Shown: piece after piece, positions 36,949 to 49,043 of the stretch
How the letters are laid out: the number at the start of each line of letters is the position of its first letter
Position numbering within the stretch: the stretch's first letter is position 1
DNA from: Amanita rubescens
Taxonomy: Eukaryota; Basidiomycota; Agaricomycetes; Agaricales; Amanitaceae
DNA length: 64,000 nt
Assembly: GCA_015039365.1 (NCBI GenBank)
Contig: WION01000005.1
Location: 744,001-808,000, forward strand
Reading direction: 5' to 3'
The notes under the pieces: model-generated
Databases searched by the model: none
What the model was told of the DNA's origin: nothing
Seen by the model: the letters and a program-made list of their open reading frames with translations, nothing else
Made by a program: the position numbers and the translations under genes

Positions 36949-37456
36949 CTAGCGATTCCTCGTTATCAACACTCATGTTTGCGGGGGTATTCTCAGTCTG
37001 ACCTTTCCATTGATGAATTCCCTGTACTCTTCTTGCACTTTATTATCTTTCAATCTGAACTTCTATGCTCTATCATAACACAGTAAGTGGTGGAACAAAG
37101 GTATAACTCACGTATCTCCATCTTTCTCCAATCCACTACTTCGGCTCACCGACGCTACGAGATCTATCCGCCTTCCCTGTGATCGACCTAATCCGTTCGT
37201 CCCCCGTCCCCGCGCCCCGTGGGGTGGACCTACAGCTTTGTGCTGTGCTGCTCTCCTAGAACCTCTTGAGGGCATGGACGGATTCTTGAATCGGCGTATC
37301 GCGAGTGCCGACGTGATGCCGACGTTTATCTGAATCTCCGACGATGTGCCGAGCGGTGCTTCTATCGGCGCACGTTCACGCTGTTCAGAAAACAGGCGAT
37401 GAGGCGACCCCTTGGTTAACGTTTCATCATCAGGCTTGGCGTACTACGTGTCCATC
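36949..37456. other. Divergent intergenic region, no gene seen
   Basis: About 500 bp between two divergent starts; promoters are expected here. No specific site was recognised. Confidence 0.45.
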
Positions 37457-38515
37457 ATGACTGTCGTGAAGAACTCACTCAACCCAGACGATGTAGTACC
37501 TCTTCGAGAAGGACCCCCAACTAAGGAAGAGCTGCTCGCCCACTATTCCGCCAAATTCACCTGGACGCAGCTCAAAACTTTCATCAATTCTGGGTATTGA
37601 TGTATCCTTCTGCGGCTCTAATCGCGTGCTAATTGTACAGTGATTTGGGTTTATTGAAGCGAGATAAGAAACTTCAGGCGAGGTATATCAAGTTCAACGA
37701 CGAGGTTATCAAGCCGAAATTTGGGAGCATATGTGCGTATTCATGAAACGATGCATCACGTCGGTCTAATTATCCTCTCCTCTAAATTTTAGCTAATTAT
37801 CTGCTAAATCATCGCCTGCAATGGGGAAAACCAGATACACTCTCCTTGCTGTCGCCTGATTATGCTCCTAACATAGATTTCCATTACGGAAACAACCATG
37901 ATAACGTCCTGTCGATGAAGGGAACCCCGCCTCTCCCTCCTGATGCGCCAAGATTCTTCACTGCCGACATATCTCCAGAGTACTTAAGCGTCATTCGCAA
38001 TGATTGGCCATACTCAGGTGCGAAAACACTGACGGATTTCAGCGATCCCGCTGTCTAATAAAAAATCATTTGTAGTTCCTTCTGAAGTTGAGCATAGCCT
38101 GATCTGGTCTCGCGTCCCATTTTTCTGCCTAGACATCATTCCAGACAGTGTTAGAGAGCGTATAGGGTACTACGGCTTGTGGGGTTTCACTGGAAGCGTT
38201 GAACCTCCTCCATCTCCCTCCTCTCTGCCCGATTGTATAGGTGCTCTTTCCGAATGGGGCGTGACCCTTGACAAGTTGAAAATACCTCCGACATGTAATA
38301 GCGAAGAGGAAGCTCTGCTTGAACAGATAGGCAGTGAAGTTGAAATTTTTGTTATTAGCAAGTGGCGCGATGACGAATGGGAAACGACGTGGTTTATCAA
38401 TCCACCTGTAAGAACATATTAATCATCTGATGCTTTTTCTGACAAGTTACAGAGATTGCAAAGTGTACCCGAATTATCACATATTCACGTCTTCGCTCGG
38501 AGAAGGAGTCATTAG
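37457..38515 (+). CDS. DUF3605 (GIG1-like) protein
   Basis: Resembles the DUF3605 family, known from N-acetylglucosamine-induced protein 1 of yeasts; its biochemical role is unknown. Start MTVVKNSLNPDDVVPLREGP, then KEELLAHYSAKFTWTQLKTF, DLGLLKRDKKLQARYIKF, and the family core ISPEYLSVIRNDWPYSVPSE, VEHSLIWSRVPFFCLDIIP. The C-terminal conserved block is YGLWGFTGSV, WGVTLDKLKIP, EVEIFVISKWRDDEWETTWF, INPPRLQSVPELSHIHVFAR. Introns of about 50-70 nt after NSG, after FGS, within YSV and after NPP. The last exon is short. Soluble protein with no signal peptide. Confidence in the family is moderate because it rests on remembered motifs. Confidence 0.7.
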
Positions 38516-38885
38516 AGTCTTAGATGCGGCGAACTGAAACTTAGAATTTAGACTGTGGCCTCCGTTTTCAACGTACTTGTAGGTAGAAGTTTGTGTCGAG
38601 TTACCCTCGAGCCCAGTGGTTTCCCTAGCTGTTTTGTAGCGTTGATAAGAACACTAATTCTGTTATGATTTAGACGTGGAAAGGGGGGCGTGGCGGTTCG
38701 ATCTTACCCCTTTTCTGGAATCCCAATTCCCTCGAGCCTCGGACGCAGCTTGTCAGAGCGCTCGCGGCCGTAAAGCGGTTGAGCATCTTGAAAAACTATA
38801 CTCTGGAGGCCAGATACCCGCAGGAACGTTGAGTGATCATCAGATAGACTAGAATTCAGATAGTACAGCCTATGCACATAGAACC

Positions 38886-39164
38886 ATGACTCATGTATCA
38901 TCTCTGTTACCGAGGAAACGAAATGAATTGAGAGAACTCATTTCCGAATATCATCGACACGGTTTCGTTCATGGCGATATTCGAAAGCCGAATATTCTTG
39001 TTTCGAATTCAGACAACACCGATTTCAGACTGATTGACTTTGACTGGGCAGGGCGGCACGAAACTGCGCGTTATCCTTCCATGATGAATTCGGAGATTCC
39101 GTGGCCAGGGGGTGTGGACCTACATGCGCTCATTGAATCACGACGTTCAAATGCTGATCGCTGA
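38886..39164 (+). pseudogene. FunK1-like kinase C-lobe fragment
   Basis: A 92-codon open frame containing the catalytic loop HRHGFVHGDIRKPNILVSNS and the metal-binding strand FRLIDFDWAGRHETARYP, followed by NSEIPWPGGVDLHALIE. This is the usual order in the expanded fungal FunK1-like kinase family of Agaricomycetes. The glycine loop, ATP lysine and N-lobe are missing upstream (38516-38885 gives no matching frame), so this is a fragment or relic of a longer gene. Functional as a kinase is very unlikely. Confidence 0.65.
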
Positions 39165-39327
39165 ATGATTTGATCTCGGATTCGTGATGACGCGTTCCTT
39201 GCGAATGGATTTGATTATGTTAAAAATTGTTGTTCGATACATAGTGATGCCGTTTAGACTGCGACAATCCCTATCCACTACCAAGATATACGTAGTCCTA
39301 CAACACATACAGTACAACCCAGGTGAA

Positions 39328-42170
39328 TTAATGTCCAGTCGTCCCTTTAGCCGCCGTCCCATCCAAAACAATAACTCCATCCTCTATATACGAATCTATG
39401 TTCTCAAATATCTCCTTTCGCTTTCCACGGATCAACTCCAGCTCCGCTAGCAATGTCTGGTATCTGTACTCTAATCGTATATTTGGCACGTTCGTCTGTC
39501 GTCAATAATACATGGTTTGTCAGAAGCGGACAATGTTGGCCAAGATAAGATGTACCTTGTTAATGTCATTCCCAGCCGCACCAGAGAGATACCATTCTTG
39601 ACCTAACCAATGGCGCTTGATTTCCATTTCAAAACCACTCTGAATAACCGAATTTCGTGCCAATTCGGCCAACGAGCTTTGCGGCATTTTATAAATCTAG
39701 AATTGAAACCGTCGGTTGTGGTTCTTGTGCGTAGGGAATCTACGTACATGCGCGGCCACACTGTACTCTTCGAGTAGCGGTTCCTACGAAACAGTCAGGT
39801 TCGTTTCACATGTGCCGTCAAACGGCCTACCTTTGTAAAATGGAACTGCAGAGGATCATCAGTACTCAAGCTCACATTTAACCCAGTTTTGAAAAAGTCT
39901 GGTAGTGGGTTTCGTTCATAGGTCAAAAATAGCGCATTGTTACTCAATGGGCTCATAGCAACTCCAATCTGTTTGAGATAAAAGAGATATTGCAGTGCCG
40001 GAACCTTTCGTAGGAGGATTCCGTGCGAAATAGAATGTGACGTTAAAAAAGCAGAAGTCAGATGGTCAGTATCGCCGGCTTCTCCGCAATGAGGTCGGAG
40101 AACAAAAGTATCTGTCAAGCTAATTAGCGACAATCATGAAGGGGACCTAGAAACGTACTAAATCCTCGTAGTCGTCTCCAGTTGTTCAGGCTTGCCATGT
40201 TTGCAAACATGTAATAAATCCTTTGATCTATCAATATGGCATATCGCCTCATAAGCTTTTTGCCTCACCAATACGCGTACGGAGGAGATTGTTTCGTATC
40301 CCATAGGCGCGGATGAGGATACTTTTTATAAATGCGCCTCTCTGGCTTGGATTCATCGTCAACGCTGTCGAACCCCACGACCCTCTGCAAAAAGATGTGT
40401 AATTCAGGATGGCTCGTCGGATCCTGAGTGACTTCAAATAGTGGGCGAAACAAGTCTGAAAAGTGCTTAGCTGACGTTTGACGAGAAATGTTCTTTACGT
40501 ACTGACGAGAATGTCTTCAAAATTCCGTATAGAATTGTTGGCCTTGTACACCTCGTACAGGCGCGGAACCTGGATCAACCAGCGAACATTGTGCGAGTAG
40601 ATCTTGTTGTTGACAATCCATTTTGCGAGCTTGTCCCATTCACTTGCAGATCGTCCGTAGATACTTATACGCCATTCGCAGTTCTAAAACGTAAATGATT
40701 ACGCGTGAGAAACGTAAACGGGCAAACTCACTTGATATTTACTCTGTTCTAAATCTGTCATGACCTCTAACATGTTATAGAGTTATAAATAGTTAGGCTT
40801 CACAATTGTTCGGATCTCACCTCGAGTAAGCTCTGCTAGGTAACTGCCCTCAATGTAGTTGTCGGTCTTGAGAAATATCTCGCGGAGTCTAGACTCGCCA
40901 ATAGGATTGTACTTGAGATTGAACTTGTCAAAACGGTGGAATGAATCTTGGTGAGCATGCATGTCTAGGGTATCTATTGAAAGGTCGTATGCCGTAAGTT
41001 TGAGAGATTCAAAGACTTGTCGAAGCGTAAGTTCTTGGCCATCTCTAAAGATTACAACGTCCTATTGGGCTAGATCATGGATTGAGAAAAGGGTGTGTAT
41101 TTTAAGCTCACGTCGGGACTTTTCTTCATTTTGGACTTGATGAAACGTAAAAGATGCTTCTGATTCATGCTGCTGGAGTGGTGTACATGGGTATCGACCT
41201 TTCGGACGTTGTAAAAGTCTCTATTAGATAATCAACCGACTATATGCACCGGCGGTGCGCAGCAAACCTGTGTGGGACGCTCTAAGAGTAGCGTTGGAGC
41301 ATTATATTTAAGCAATGATAGCCTCAGCTCACCTTCATTGCAGCCATTTCCTTGTATTCATTGAGCAGCGTGTACATTGTAAATTTGCTGTCAAGATACT
41401 TGAGCCGCCTATATGCGAAGCTTTTGGCCGGACCAACTGTAACGGCACCTAAGACATAGTCGAGGTCGACGAAAAACTCTCGAATGTCAGGGATATCGAA
41501 TGCCGGGTGGGGATCTCCTTCAAGTTGAGATTCGTCGTACACTTGATATACGCCCTTTTCGTCAAGCTTGAAAGTCCATGTATGTGGGCCTGGAATATCG
41601 CATTCTTCATATTGGAACCCCTCATCTCCCTTGACGTGAGAACGTTCTGAGCTAACAACTTCTGTTTCTGTCAAGTGCCAGTGAGGGGGAGGCGGTTTTG
41701 GGTATATTTTCCAAGGCTTGAAGGAGTGAGCTGGCGGAGTATTTTTTGAAAAGTCGACGTCTGGGCGGACACCTGAGACATCAGCAAGGTCCTCCGATAT
41801 GCCCTGAAAGTGATCTCCGTAATCCTTTGGATTGTCTCCAATGCGCTGTTTTGACTTGCGCATATACTTATCGCGCAGATCGAGACATCGCCTAAATGAT
41901 TCAAAAATCTGAGAATGGTCTGAGTCTGTAATGGATATGTGCGATTGCTGTGTCGCATGATCTTCCTCCTCCTCTGACGAGGAAAGAACACCTTGGCTGC
42001 TCACTGCCAGTGGGGCGGCGTCCTTGGACGCATCTGAAGCCCTACGTTGAGCAAGGAGTTTCTCGCCGATCTGACAGGAAGTTTGCATATCGAGAACTAA
42101 GGAAGGGGTGAGAACGTACGTGTTGTAATTCTCGTTCTTGCGTATAGCCGAAGAAAGCGTCCCTGGACAT
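39328..42170 (-). CDS. AMD1: AMP deaminase
   Basis: Converts AMP to IMP and ammonia, adjusting the adenylate pool in the cytosol. Start [20 protein letters not shown] at 42170 with an early 49-nt intron. A variable acidic N-terminal region contains [19 protein letters not shown]. The catalytic part reads [20 protein letters not shown] (metal-binding HxH), [73 protein letters not shown] and the signature [20 protein letters not shown]. The C-terminus ends [13 protein letters not shown]. About a dozen introns of about 50 nt. All active-site motifs are present. It is divergent from the AMPK beta gene, with only 51 bp between the start codons. Confidence 0.95.
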
Positions 42171-42221
42171 GGCGGGGTTGTGGCAAACAGAGAGCAACAG
42201 AGCGCTGAGGCAGAGACCGCC
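42171..42221. promoter_or_regulatory. 51-bp divergent start region, AMP deaminase / AMPK beta
   Basis: The two ATG codons face away from each other with 51 bp between them. Promoter elements and 5' UTRs must overlap each other or extend into the opposite gene. No TATA box is visible. Confidence 0.7.
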
Positions 42222-44092
42222 ATGGGCAACTCCGCGTCGACGCCTGGCGCAACGCCGACTAAAGAGAGCAATAACGAAAGCACAGGACAACCTCACAAAT
42301 CTCTACGAGTAAAGAAGAGGTCACTAGAATTACCAGATCTCGCGTCGCTCGCATTAACACCCGCCTCACCTTATGCACGCGCTCGTCATTCGACACCCCC
42401 CAAGTCAGCTTGCATTCCAATCCCTCATGCCGTAAACAGCGGAGAGCCGCGCACAAGACCCCAAAATAACCTCTCTACAACTGAAATGCTCGTGTCCGAG
42501 CCCTCCACCCATATACCCTTCCCTCCTCCCTCAAGGGGTACAACCAACCCTCCTCTTCCAAATGGTTCCCACAACCACTATTTCAGAGGCGCTCAATCCC
42601 TCCGTGGTTATCGCACCCCTAGTAGAATGGCCCACCAGAGACTTCAGGAACTCTACAACCAATCCAATGATCTTCCTGTTCCTCCTCCTTCCTCTCTCAA
42701 CTCCGATCCCCTGGATCCCTCTGCATCGCGATATCATACCTTCATCCCGGAGGTCGTTCACTCTTCTATCCCAATCGGCCTTCTTAAAGGTCCTACCACC
42801 GACGATCCCGCCTCCCCAAAGGCCTCTCTAGATGATAACGAACTTCAGCCCATCAAAATCACATGGCGCGGCGGTGGCAAGTCCGTCGTCCTCGCCCGTG
42901 CCGGCGATAATGGTTGGAAGGGTCGACAACTCATGGAACGAGAGTATGTCCTCCCCACTTATCCCTCTTACTGCCCACGATAAATCCCTGTTATAGATCT
43001 TCGACAGTCTATTCCAGCATCGTATGGCTTCCTCGAGGGACTCACCACTTCCGTTTCCTCGTCGACGACCAATGGCGCGTCGCAGACGATCTGCCAACCG
43101 CTGTCGATGATCAAGGCACACTTGCCAATTACGTTGCCGTCCGCCTTTCCTATTCACCTCCCAAGCCATCAAACGCCATAGCTTCCTCGCTCACCCAGCG
43201 CCACATTCCCGGTCAGTCATTCTGGTCCGCGGCCTCTTCGGCAGATGGCGACGTCCCTGAGCCCCCGCGTCAACTCCATCATCATTCTTCTTCTCTCGGC
43301 CATCATGCCGTCTGGACTAGCGAAATCCCTCAAGAACTAATTGAGGCCGCCCGGGAAGAGGAGGCCTATCTTCAAGCATCTGCCGGTCAGTATGAAGCGA
43401 ACAACTCCAAAGGAGGTGGAACGACCTACGTAAGCGGGTTCGTACCGGCTCCCAACATCCCGCCCGCACCTGGTCTCCCACGTCATCTTGATAAGCTTAT
43501 ACTTAATACGAAAATGAGCACTTCCTCGGCTGCCGCTACTCCCGGTAAGGGAAGCACATCCGGCAAGACAAAGGGAAAAGATAGAGAAAAGGGCGATAGG
43601 GAAGGTAGACGCCACAAGGACGGCAAAGAGAGGGACAAGCGGATACCTCCGCCTGCTCCCCCTCCCAGTGAAGATGGAACCGGAAACGGATTTTTGGATC
43701 CTACTTTGCCCGAGCCTTCGCCTTCTTACACGCCCAACGCGAGCAATGGTGTGCTGACAACTGATGTCACTCTGACACCTGCAACTCCCGATCCTTCCAT
43801 TGGGATCATTCTTCCGAGCTTGGCGTCAACACATTTGGACGCCCCAGCCCGGTCAAGGCCTATAGGCATTGACCCCTCAAATACACCTCCTCTGACGGAC
43901 GATGCAAGCGTGCTCCCTGTGCCAAGCCATGTGGTGCTACACCACCTGTGCACGAGCGCCATTCGAAATGGAGTGCTTGCAGTGGCCAACACGATAAGAT
44001 ACAGAGGAAAGGCATGTCGCGTTCAATTTTGGTTTTATAGTTTACTAATAACGATACAGTATCTTACAACGGCTTATTATAAGCCAACGTAA
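42222..44092 (+). CDS. AMPK (SNF1) beta subunit
   Basis: Scaffold and targeting subunit of AMP-activated/SNF1 kinase, joining alpha and gamma subunits. Start MGNSASTPGATPTKESNNES: Gly2 is a plausible N-myristoylation site, as in Sip2. After a disordered region the CBM48 glycogen-binding domain reads PIKITWRGGGKSVVLARAGD, NGWKGRQLMERE, then IVWLPRGTHHFRFLVDDQWR and VADDLPTAVDDQGTLANYVA. The C-terminal ASC domain has HHAVWTSEIPQELIEAAREE and HHLCTSAIRNGVLAVANTIR, ending YRGKYLTTAYYKPT. A first intron (donor GTATGT) lies near 42944. The last intron is GC-AG (44012-44059), 48 nt long and without stops, so retention would insert 16 residues between YRGK and YLTT. Splicing restores the conserved C-terminus. 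Confidence 0.94.
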
Positions 44093-46623
44093 CGTCAAAG
44101 GTGTTGTCATAGAGTTGATGCTATAGCATCATGCACGCGGAACACCATTTTCGCGATTTCATGGAAATCATCATCGGCATAATGTCTACATCTACGAGCC
44201 ATGCGGGTACATCTTGTATTCTAATGCATCGATCCGCTTCTTTCCAGATCTGGAGCGCTTTATTTTGTCATAGTCAACGTCCAGGCAGGATCTATGGAAG
44301 TTTGACCTTTTTACTATGAAAACTGCATTTTTCATTTCACCCGTATATTCTTTTTTCCCTCATCCGCACGCCATAAACACGATGAACTTTTTCCTATAGA
44401 ATGTTGCTATCCATCTCCCACCTTTTTGTCTCTTTCCTTGACGCCAATCATTCATCTCACTATACACTCCATGCCAACTTCAAGAAACAAATTTGTGCAA
44501 TAGTTTAGAGAAAAAACTTAAAACTTGTCAATATGTTCAGGCTATCCTTCACATGTCAACGCGCGCGAACTCTATAGTATCAAACTTGCCAGAGGGGGAT
44601 ACGTCGTTCGCTACGAGGGGACATGCGTCATTGTCGCGGAGATACCCGCATTGATCAACATCAATGACTGTGACAGCGGCGATTGCCATCTCGCGAGTCG
44701 CTAACCACAACTCGACTAGTGCTCTTGTAGGTCTCCTCGCGCCACCCACTTTGTGCCTATCACGACCTGGTATGGTACCTCAAAGAAGTACCTGGACTCC
44801 AAATGAAATGACGCATGTATATATGTACGAACACAGCGTCTTGGATGCGAAAACGTCGAACGACTAATAACGTCATAGGTACAGGATGATGACTCGGATA
44901 AATGCCATTCCCTGAGAAACCCTATCTTAGGGGGAACCGTAATTTCAATTTCCGTACCTTGCGTTTTGCTCACGGAAATTAAGCACAAGGGACGGATTAG
45001 GTAGGTGTGTGATCTACATTTACCCACCAATAGATATGTGTTTGATATTGACCTTGGAGCCTTGGGTCTGCTAAGATTGTTACTAGAAAGATAAGCAGGC
45101 GTGTACACACGTGCGCACATAGCAAGAGTCCCAGAATGTGCCAAACGCGGGAATGCCGGTATCTTTATACATCCGGGTATGTAGCATTTTTGAACTTGAC
45201 GGATGCAATTTAAAGATAACTATACTGACACTTGAATGAGAAGCCAGCTTTACCTTCGCTTCAGAATAGTAAGCTTTCTTGATAAGGTTCGTAAGATTTT
45301 GGGCGACCTCAGTGTTGTTCGCTGTCCCGTGATCATAACCGCCGCTGAGGACTGATGTCATATCTATGAACAGGGTAAGCTGGTAGTGGGAGTAAACTCT
45401 ATCTGGAACGATCTGTCGATGACTGATGACTTAACAATCCAGAGTCGTGCGAATGTAGACATGTCGAGGGAACAACTACCACCTCTGTGCCTGCAGATTC
45501 CCCGTTTGTACAGCGCCGACGGGCTGAAGACGCCGGCGAACTGTAAATAAATCTTGGGTGATGTCCTGGCAAAGATCCTTTGGGTTTTCGGGGAGGCCTA
45601 GAGGCTCTCGTAGTTGCCCAAGATACCGCCAACCTTTGAAGACCAGCGAGCATATAACGATATTCTGGCGTCTTTGTTCTTCTAAAGGTTTCAAGCAAGT
45701 TTATTAAAAGCGGATACTAAAAGGCGACTTCCCAAATCGGAGAGCAACTATGCGTTCAGCTGGCAAGCCCTCATGCTCTTCGCATTTGAATCGAGGTACA
45801 ATGCGAGAGTAATATGCGCTGCGCCACTAATCCCAGAGACCCTGGATACGAGCATTCACGACGTCAGTGGGAAGTTATCGACGAATCGTATGTTTTCGTT
45901 TTCCGTTATCCGTATACCATCCAGTGGTGTCTTTGCATCGGAATGTCGTTCAAGCCGATTAGTACTTGAATGACTGGACGAAACTCCAAAAGGTAGGCGG
46001 GAGCCCGAATTGCAAGAACATCAGAGGCAGGAGTCGGCCCGGTTACAGTATCAGAAGCAAGTTTCTGCTATCCCAAAACGGTGTTAAAATCTGATGCGAC
46101 GTCCATTGGGTACGTTCTGAATCGAAGGTAATTAATAGTTCTTTTTTTTTTCCAGGATGCATGTTATGCCGAGGGAGGAAAGCCTTGGTAATGTGCTGCT
46201 AAGAGCACAGTCCTACGATGCTTGGCTTTTGAATGTGATTACGATGGGTCACAAAAATAATGTGATCTGCACTGGCCTGTAGCACAGTCGCCACACCTGC
46301 CAGAAGTTTCCACCCAGGCCCCATTAGCCGGTAGTAAGTTTGTATGGAGTCTAAGCGAAGTGCTGCAAACCCTCGGAACAAGATCGATTTGCAACTTGAT
46401 GCAGTCAGCTGAGGTGGGTCAATTAAATAATTCATACCCAGACTGATCGCAGTCACAATAGTGTCAAGTGATCTCCGTTCGACTTTCCGCACAGCACCAG
46501 GACCGAGCATATTCAATTGCGAAGAATGAGTGCTTTAGCTGATCCATTTAGGGATGTAATTAGTTGGGAGGAGCTATATGTGCGCTGGTTCAGCATTTAC
46601 CCACGTCTTTGACCCATACCCCA
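44093..46623. other. 2.5-kb gap, no supportable gene
   Basis: Scattered open stretches occur, mainly on the minus strand: 44549-44749 contains RALVELWLATREMAIAAVTV and ends DTIEFARVDM; others lie at 44716-45144 and 45399-45698. I could not join them into a gene with a start, consistent splice sites or known motifs. They may be remnants of one minus-strand gene. Confidence 0.35.
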
Positions 46624-48503
46624 ATGACAGGCATTGAAGAACGGAACGAGGCCATAAAACCGCGAACGCTCGTTCTTTGCTTCGACGGAACGGCCAGCCA
46701 GTACGATTCGGAGGTAAGAATAGACTTCTCACCTTTAAAAGTTAATTTGACCAGATCACTTCCACGCATTAAATAGAACACAAACGTAGTCAGATTCTAC
46801 AATCTGTTGAGGAGGGACGATCTTGGCTCTCAACTGTGCTATTACCAAGTGAGCATGACGTTCTAGACGTTGAATTCGAATGATCGCCGAGACGTTCTTG
46901 GATTAGCCGGGAATTGGGACGTATTTTCATCCTGGTGTTGTCTCCCCTCTGCTTGAATGGGGGGCGAAAATATTGGATGAGGCATTCGCGTGGTATGAAC
47001 AATGAATCCTGTATTTCACAATGCTTTAAATGCGCATCTAGGTACCTAGATGCCCATGTCATGGATGGCTACAAGTTTCTGATGCAGTATTATCGCGCCG
47101 GGGACAAAATCTGTCTCTTTGGTATGCTCGTGCTTGACTGGTTAAGTTGTTCGTTCTGAACGTACTACAGGTTTTTCGAGGGGTGCCTACACTGCGAGGT
47201 GCGTTGCAACGAGGTCCACGAGCTATGCGAGCTCATTTTTGCTAAAGAGCCCTTGCTGGATTCCTCCACAAGGTTACTATCGAATGCATACTTGTTCGAG
47301 ACCGTATCTCAAGTACCACTTACAGATCGGTCTGCTCTCGCGGGGTAATGAGCAACAGATTTCATTTGCCTACAAACTGTATACACGAACGGATGCCGTG
47401 GGTCTGGCGTTATGTGCAGGATTCAAGAAAACCTTTTGTCAGAACCTCGAGATTGAGTTTATGGGAGCCTGGTAGGCTAATCCAGCCAACGTTACGTGCA
47501 TATACATTGATTGGTTCCTGGACAGGGATACGGTTGCAAGTGTTGGCGTCGTTACAACCCGGTCACTACCTTTTGTTAATTCGAACAAGGCCATCCGAAC
47601 ATTCAGACATGCGCTCTCATTGGACGAGGTGAGCCTTTTTACGAAATGATTTTTTTTTGCGATCTGTGACCGGACGTTCAAGAGGCGCTGTAGATACGGA
47701 GCTAACACTTATCACCGGCCAGCACCTGACGCAGCGGGTGCCAAGCGCGATCCAGAACACGCCTCCGATCCCGTCCCGTCGCAATCAAGTAGTGAACAGC
47801 AACCTTTTTTGTCAAAGACAAGGGCAAAGGTGAAATTCTTTAGTAAATCTCGCGCTCGACAAGTTCCATTGGAAGTAGAAGAAGAGGAAGGACCTGAAAC
47901 TGACGTTCTGGAAATCTGGTTTGCGGGATGCCACAGCGGTAAGGCACTTATTCATTGTTACATCGTCCTAACGTGTGCCGCGCAGACGTCGGAGGGGGCT
48001 CGGTGCCAAATGGTACGGAACATGACCTCGGAAACATTACTCTCCGTTGGATGGTTCGGGAAACCATAGCATCGCAGTGTGGGATCTTGTTTGATGAAGA
48101 AGCTCTCGGTCGTATCGGTTTACCTAGAGCTGCGCCGCCACCCACTTCCGAGGACGACACAACTGTGAACAAATTAGACGCGATAGATGCCGTGCAACCG
48201 TTATATGATCAACTTGTTCTGGATAAATTATGGTGGATTGTGGAAGTACTGCCACTTGTGTACTATTGGCAGGACGTGGATGGTCGTTGGCATAGGCAAA
48301 TCAGGTTCGTCATGACCCCATGACTTTGTTAACCATTTGAACTGACGAGAAAGATCAGGATGAATCTGGGAAGAGGCCGGATGATTACTAATGAACGTCA
48401 TCCCAAGTTCCATTTGACCGTCAAAGAACGTATAGCAGACAAATCCCTCAATTATCAACCCAAAGCTTCATGGAAGAAAGGCACGGAGATATATGTGGGG
48501 TGA
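46624..48503 (+). CDS. DUF2235 (Tle1-like) alpha/beta hydrolase
   Basis: Predicted hydrolase of the DUF2235/Tle1-like phospholipase family, common in basidiomycetes; substrate unknown. Start MTGIEERNEAIKPRTLVLCF at 46624, followed by the opening signature VLCFDGTASQYDSENTNVVR. Then QPGIGTYFHPGVVSPLLEWG, YLDAHVMDGYKFLMQYYRAG, the nucleophile elbow CLFGFSRGAYTARALAGFLH (Ser in GFSRG), IEFMGAWDTVASVGVV and WFAGCHSDVGGGSVPNGTEH (acidic residue and glycine-rich loop). The C-terminal part reads WWIVEVLPLVYYWQDVDGRW and ends WKKGTEIYVG. About nine introns, all in phase, including one inside the codon for Arg of YTAR. Catalytic Ser and Asp are present and no lesions were seen. No signal peptide. Confidence 0.88.
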
Positions 48504-49015
48504 CCCGTAGACTATGTGACCTTCCATAGCTCGATTGCTTGATTCCTCGTATATGTATGCTTTTACCGCCTGCTACTAAAATATTGAAATATTTTAATTT
48601 TGAGATGTGATACATGTGATGGGGCCCGCCGCCGCGACTGTACCATTATGATTTTTAGTGAACGTACATGTCCGAAGACAATAACTAACAGTTATTGGTC
48701 CCAATTTACCATGAATTGGCTAACTAACAATTACTAACGAGTCTCACCCGCGTCTCCTGCCAATCGCTGGCTGCTCAGATGGATACCTCCCCGATACCTC
48801 GAATGGGAATCGGCCCATTCAGTCATACTTGCCATCCTTGCATCTCATATGCCACCAGGAGGAGCAGGGGAGGTGGTACTAGCAGGGGTAAAGTAGGAGT
48901 GCGAGCAAGCGGTGGTGGGCGATGACGATGAACAGGACGACAGATGTACCCAGATCCATACAAAAATGCTCAGATATGTTCAGATATTTTTAATTTTAAT
49001 GACAATGAACGTATC
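48504..49015. other. Intergenic, AT-rich, no gene seen
   Basis: About 500 bp between the ends of convergent genes. It has several AT-rich stretches with short direct and inverted repeats (AAATATTGAAATATTTTAAT near 48580) but no coding potential. Confidence 0.5.
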
Positions 49016-49043
49016 ATTCAATATTCAATATTGAATATTGAAT
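49016..49043. repeat. 28-bp perfect palindrome
   Basis: ATTCAATATTCAAT is followed directly by its own reverse complement with no spacer. It covers the last codons and stop of the minus-strand coiled-coil gene. Confidence 0.95.

Noticed and set aside
42531..43172. Open frames antisense to the AMPK beta gene
   Set aside because: They mirror a GC-rich coding sequence and show no independent motifs.
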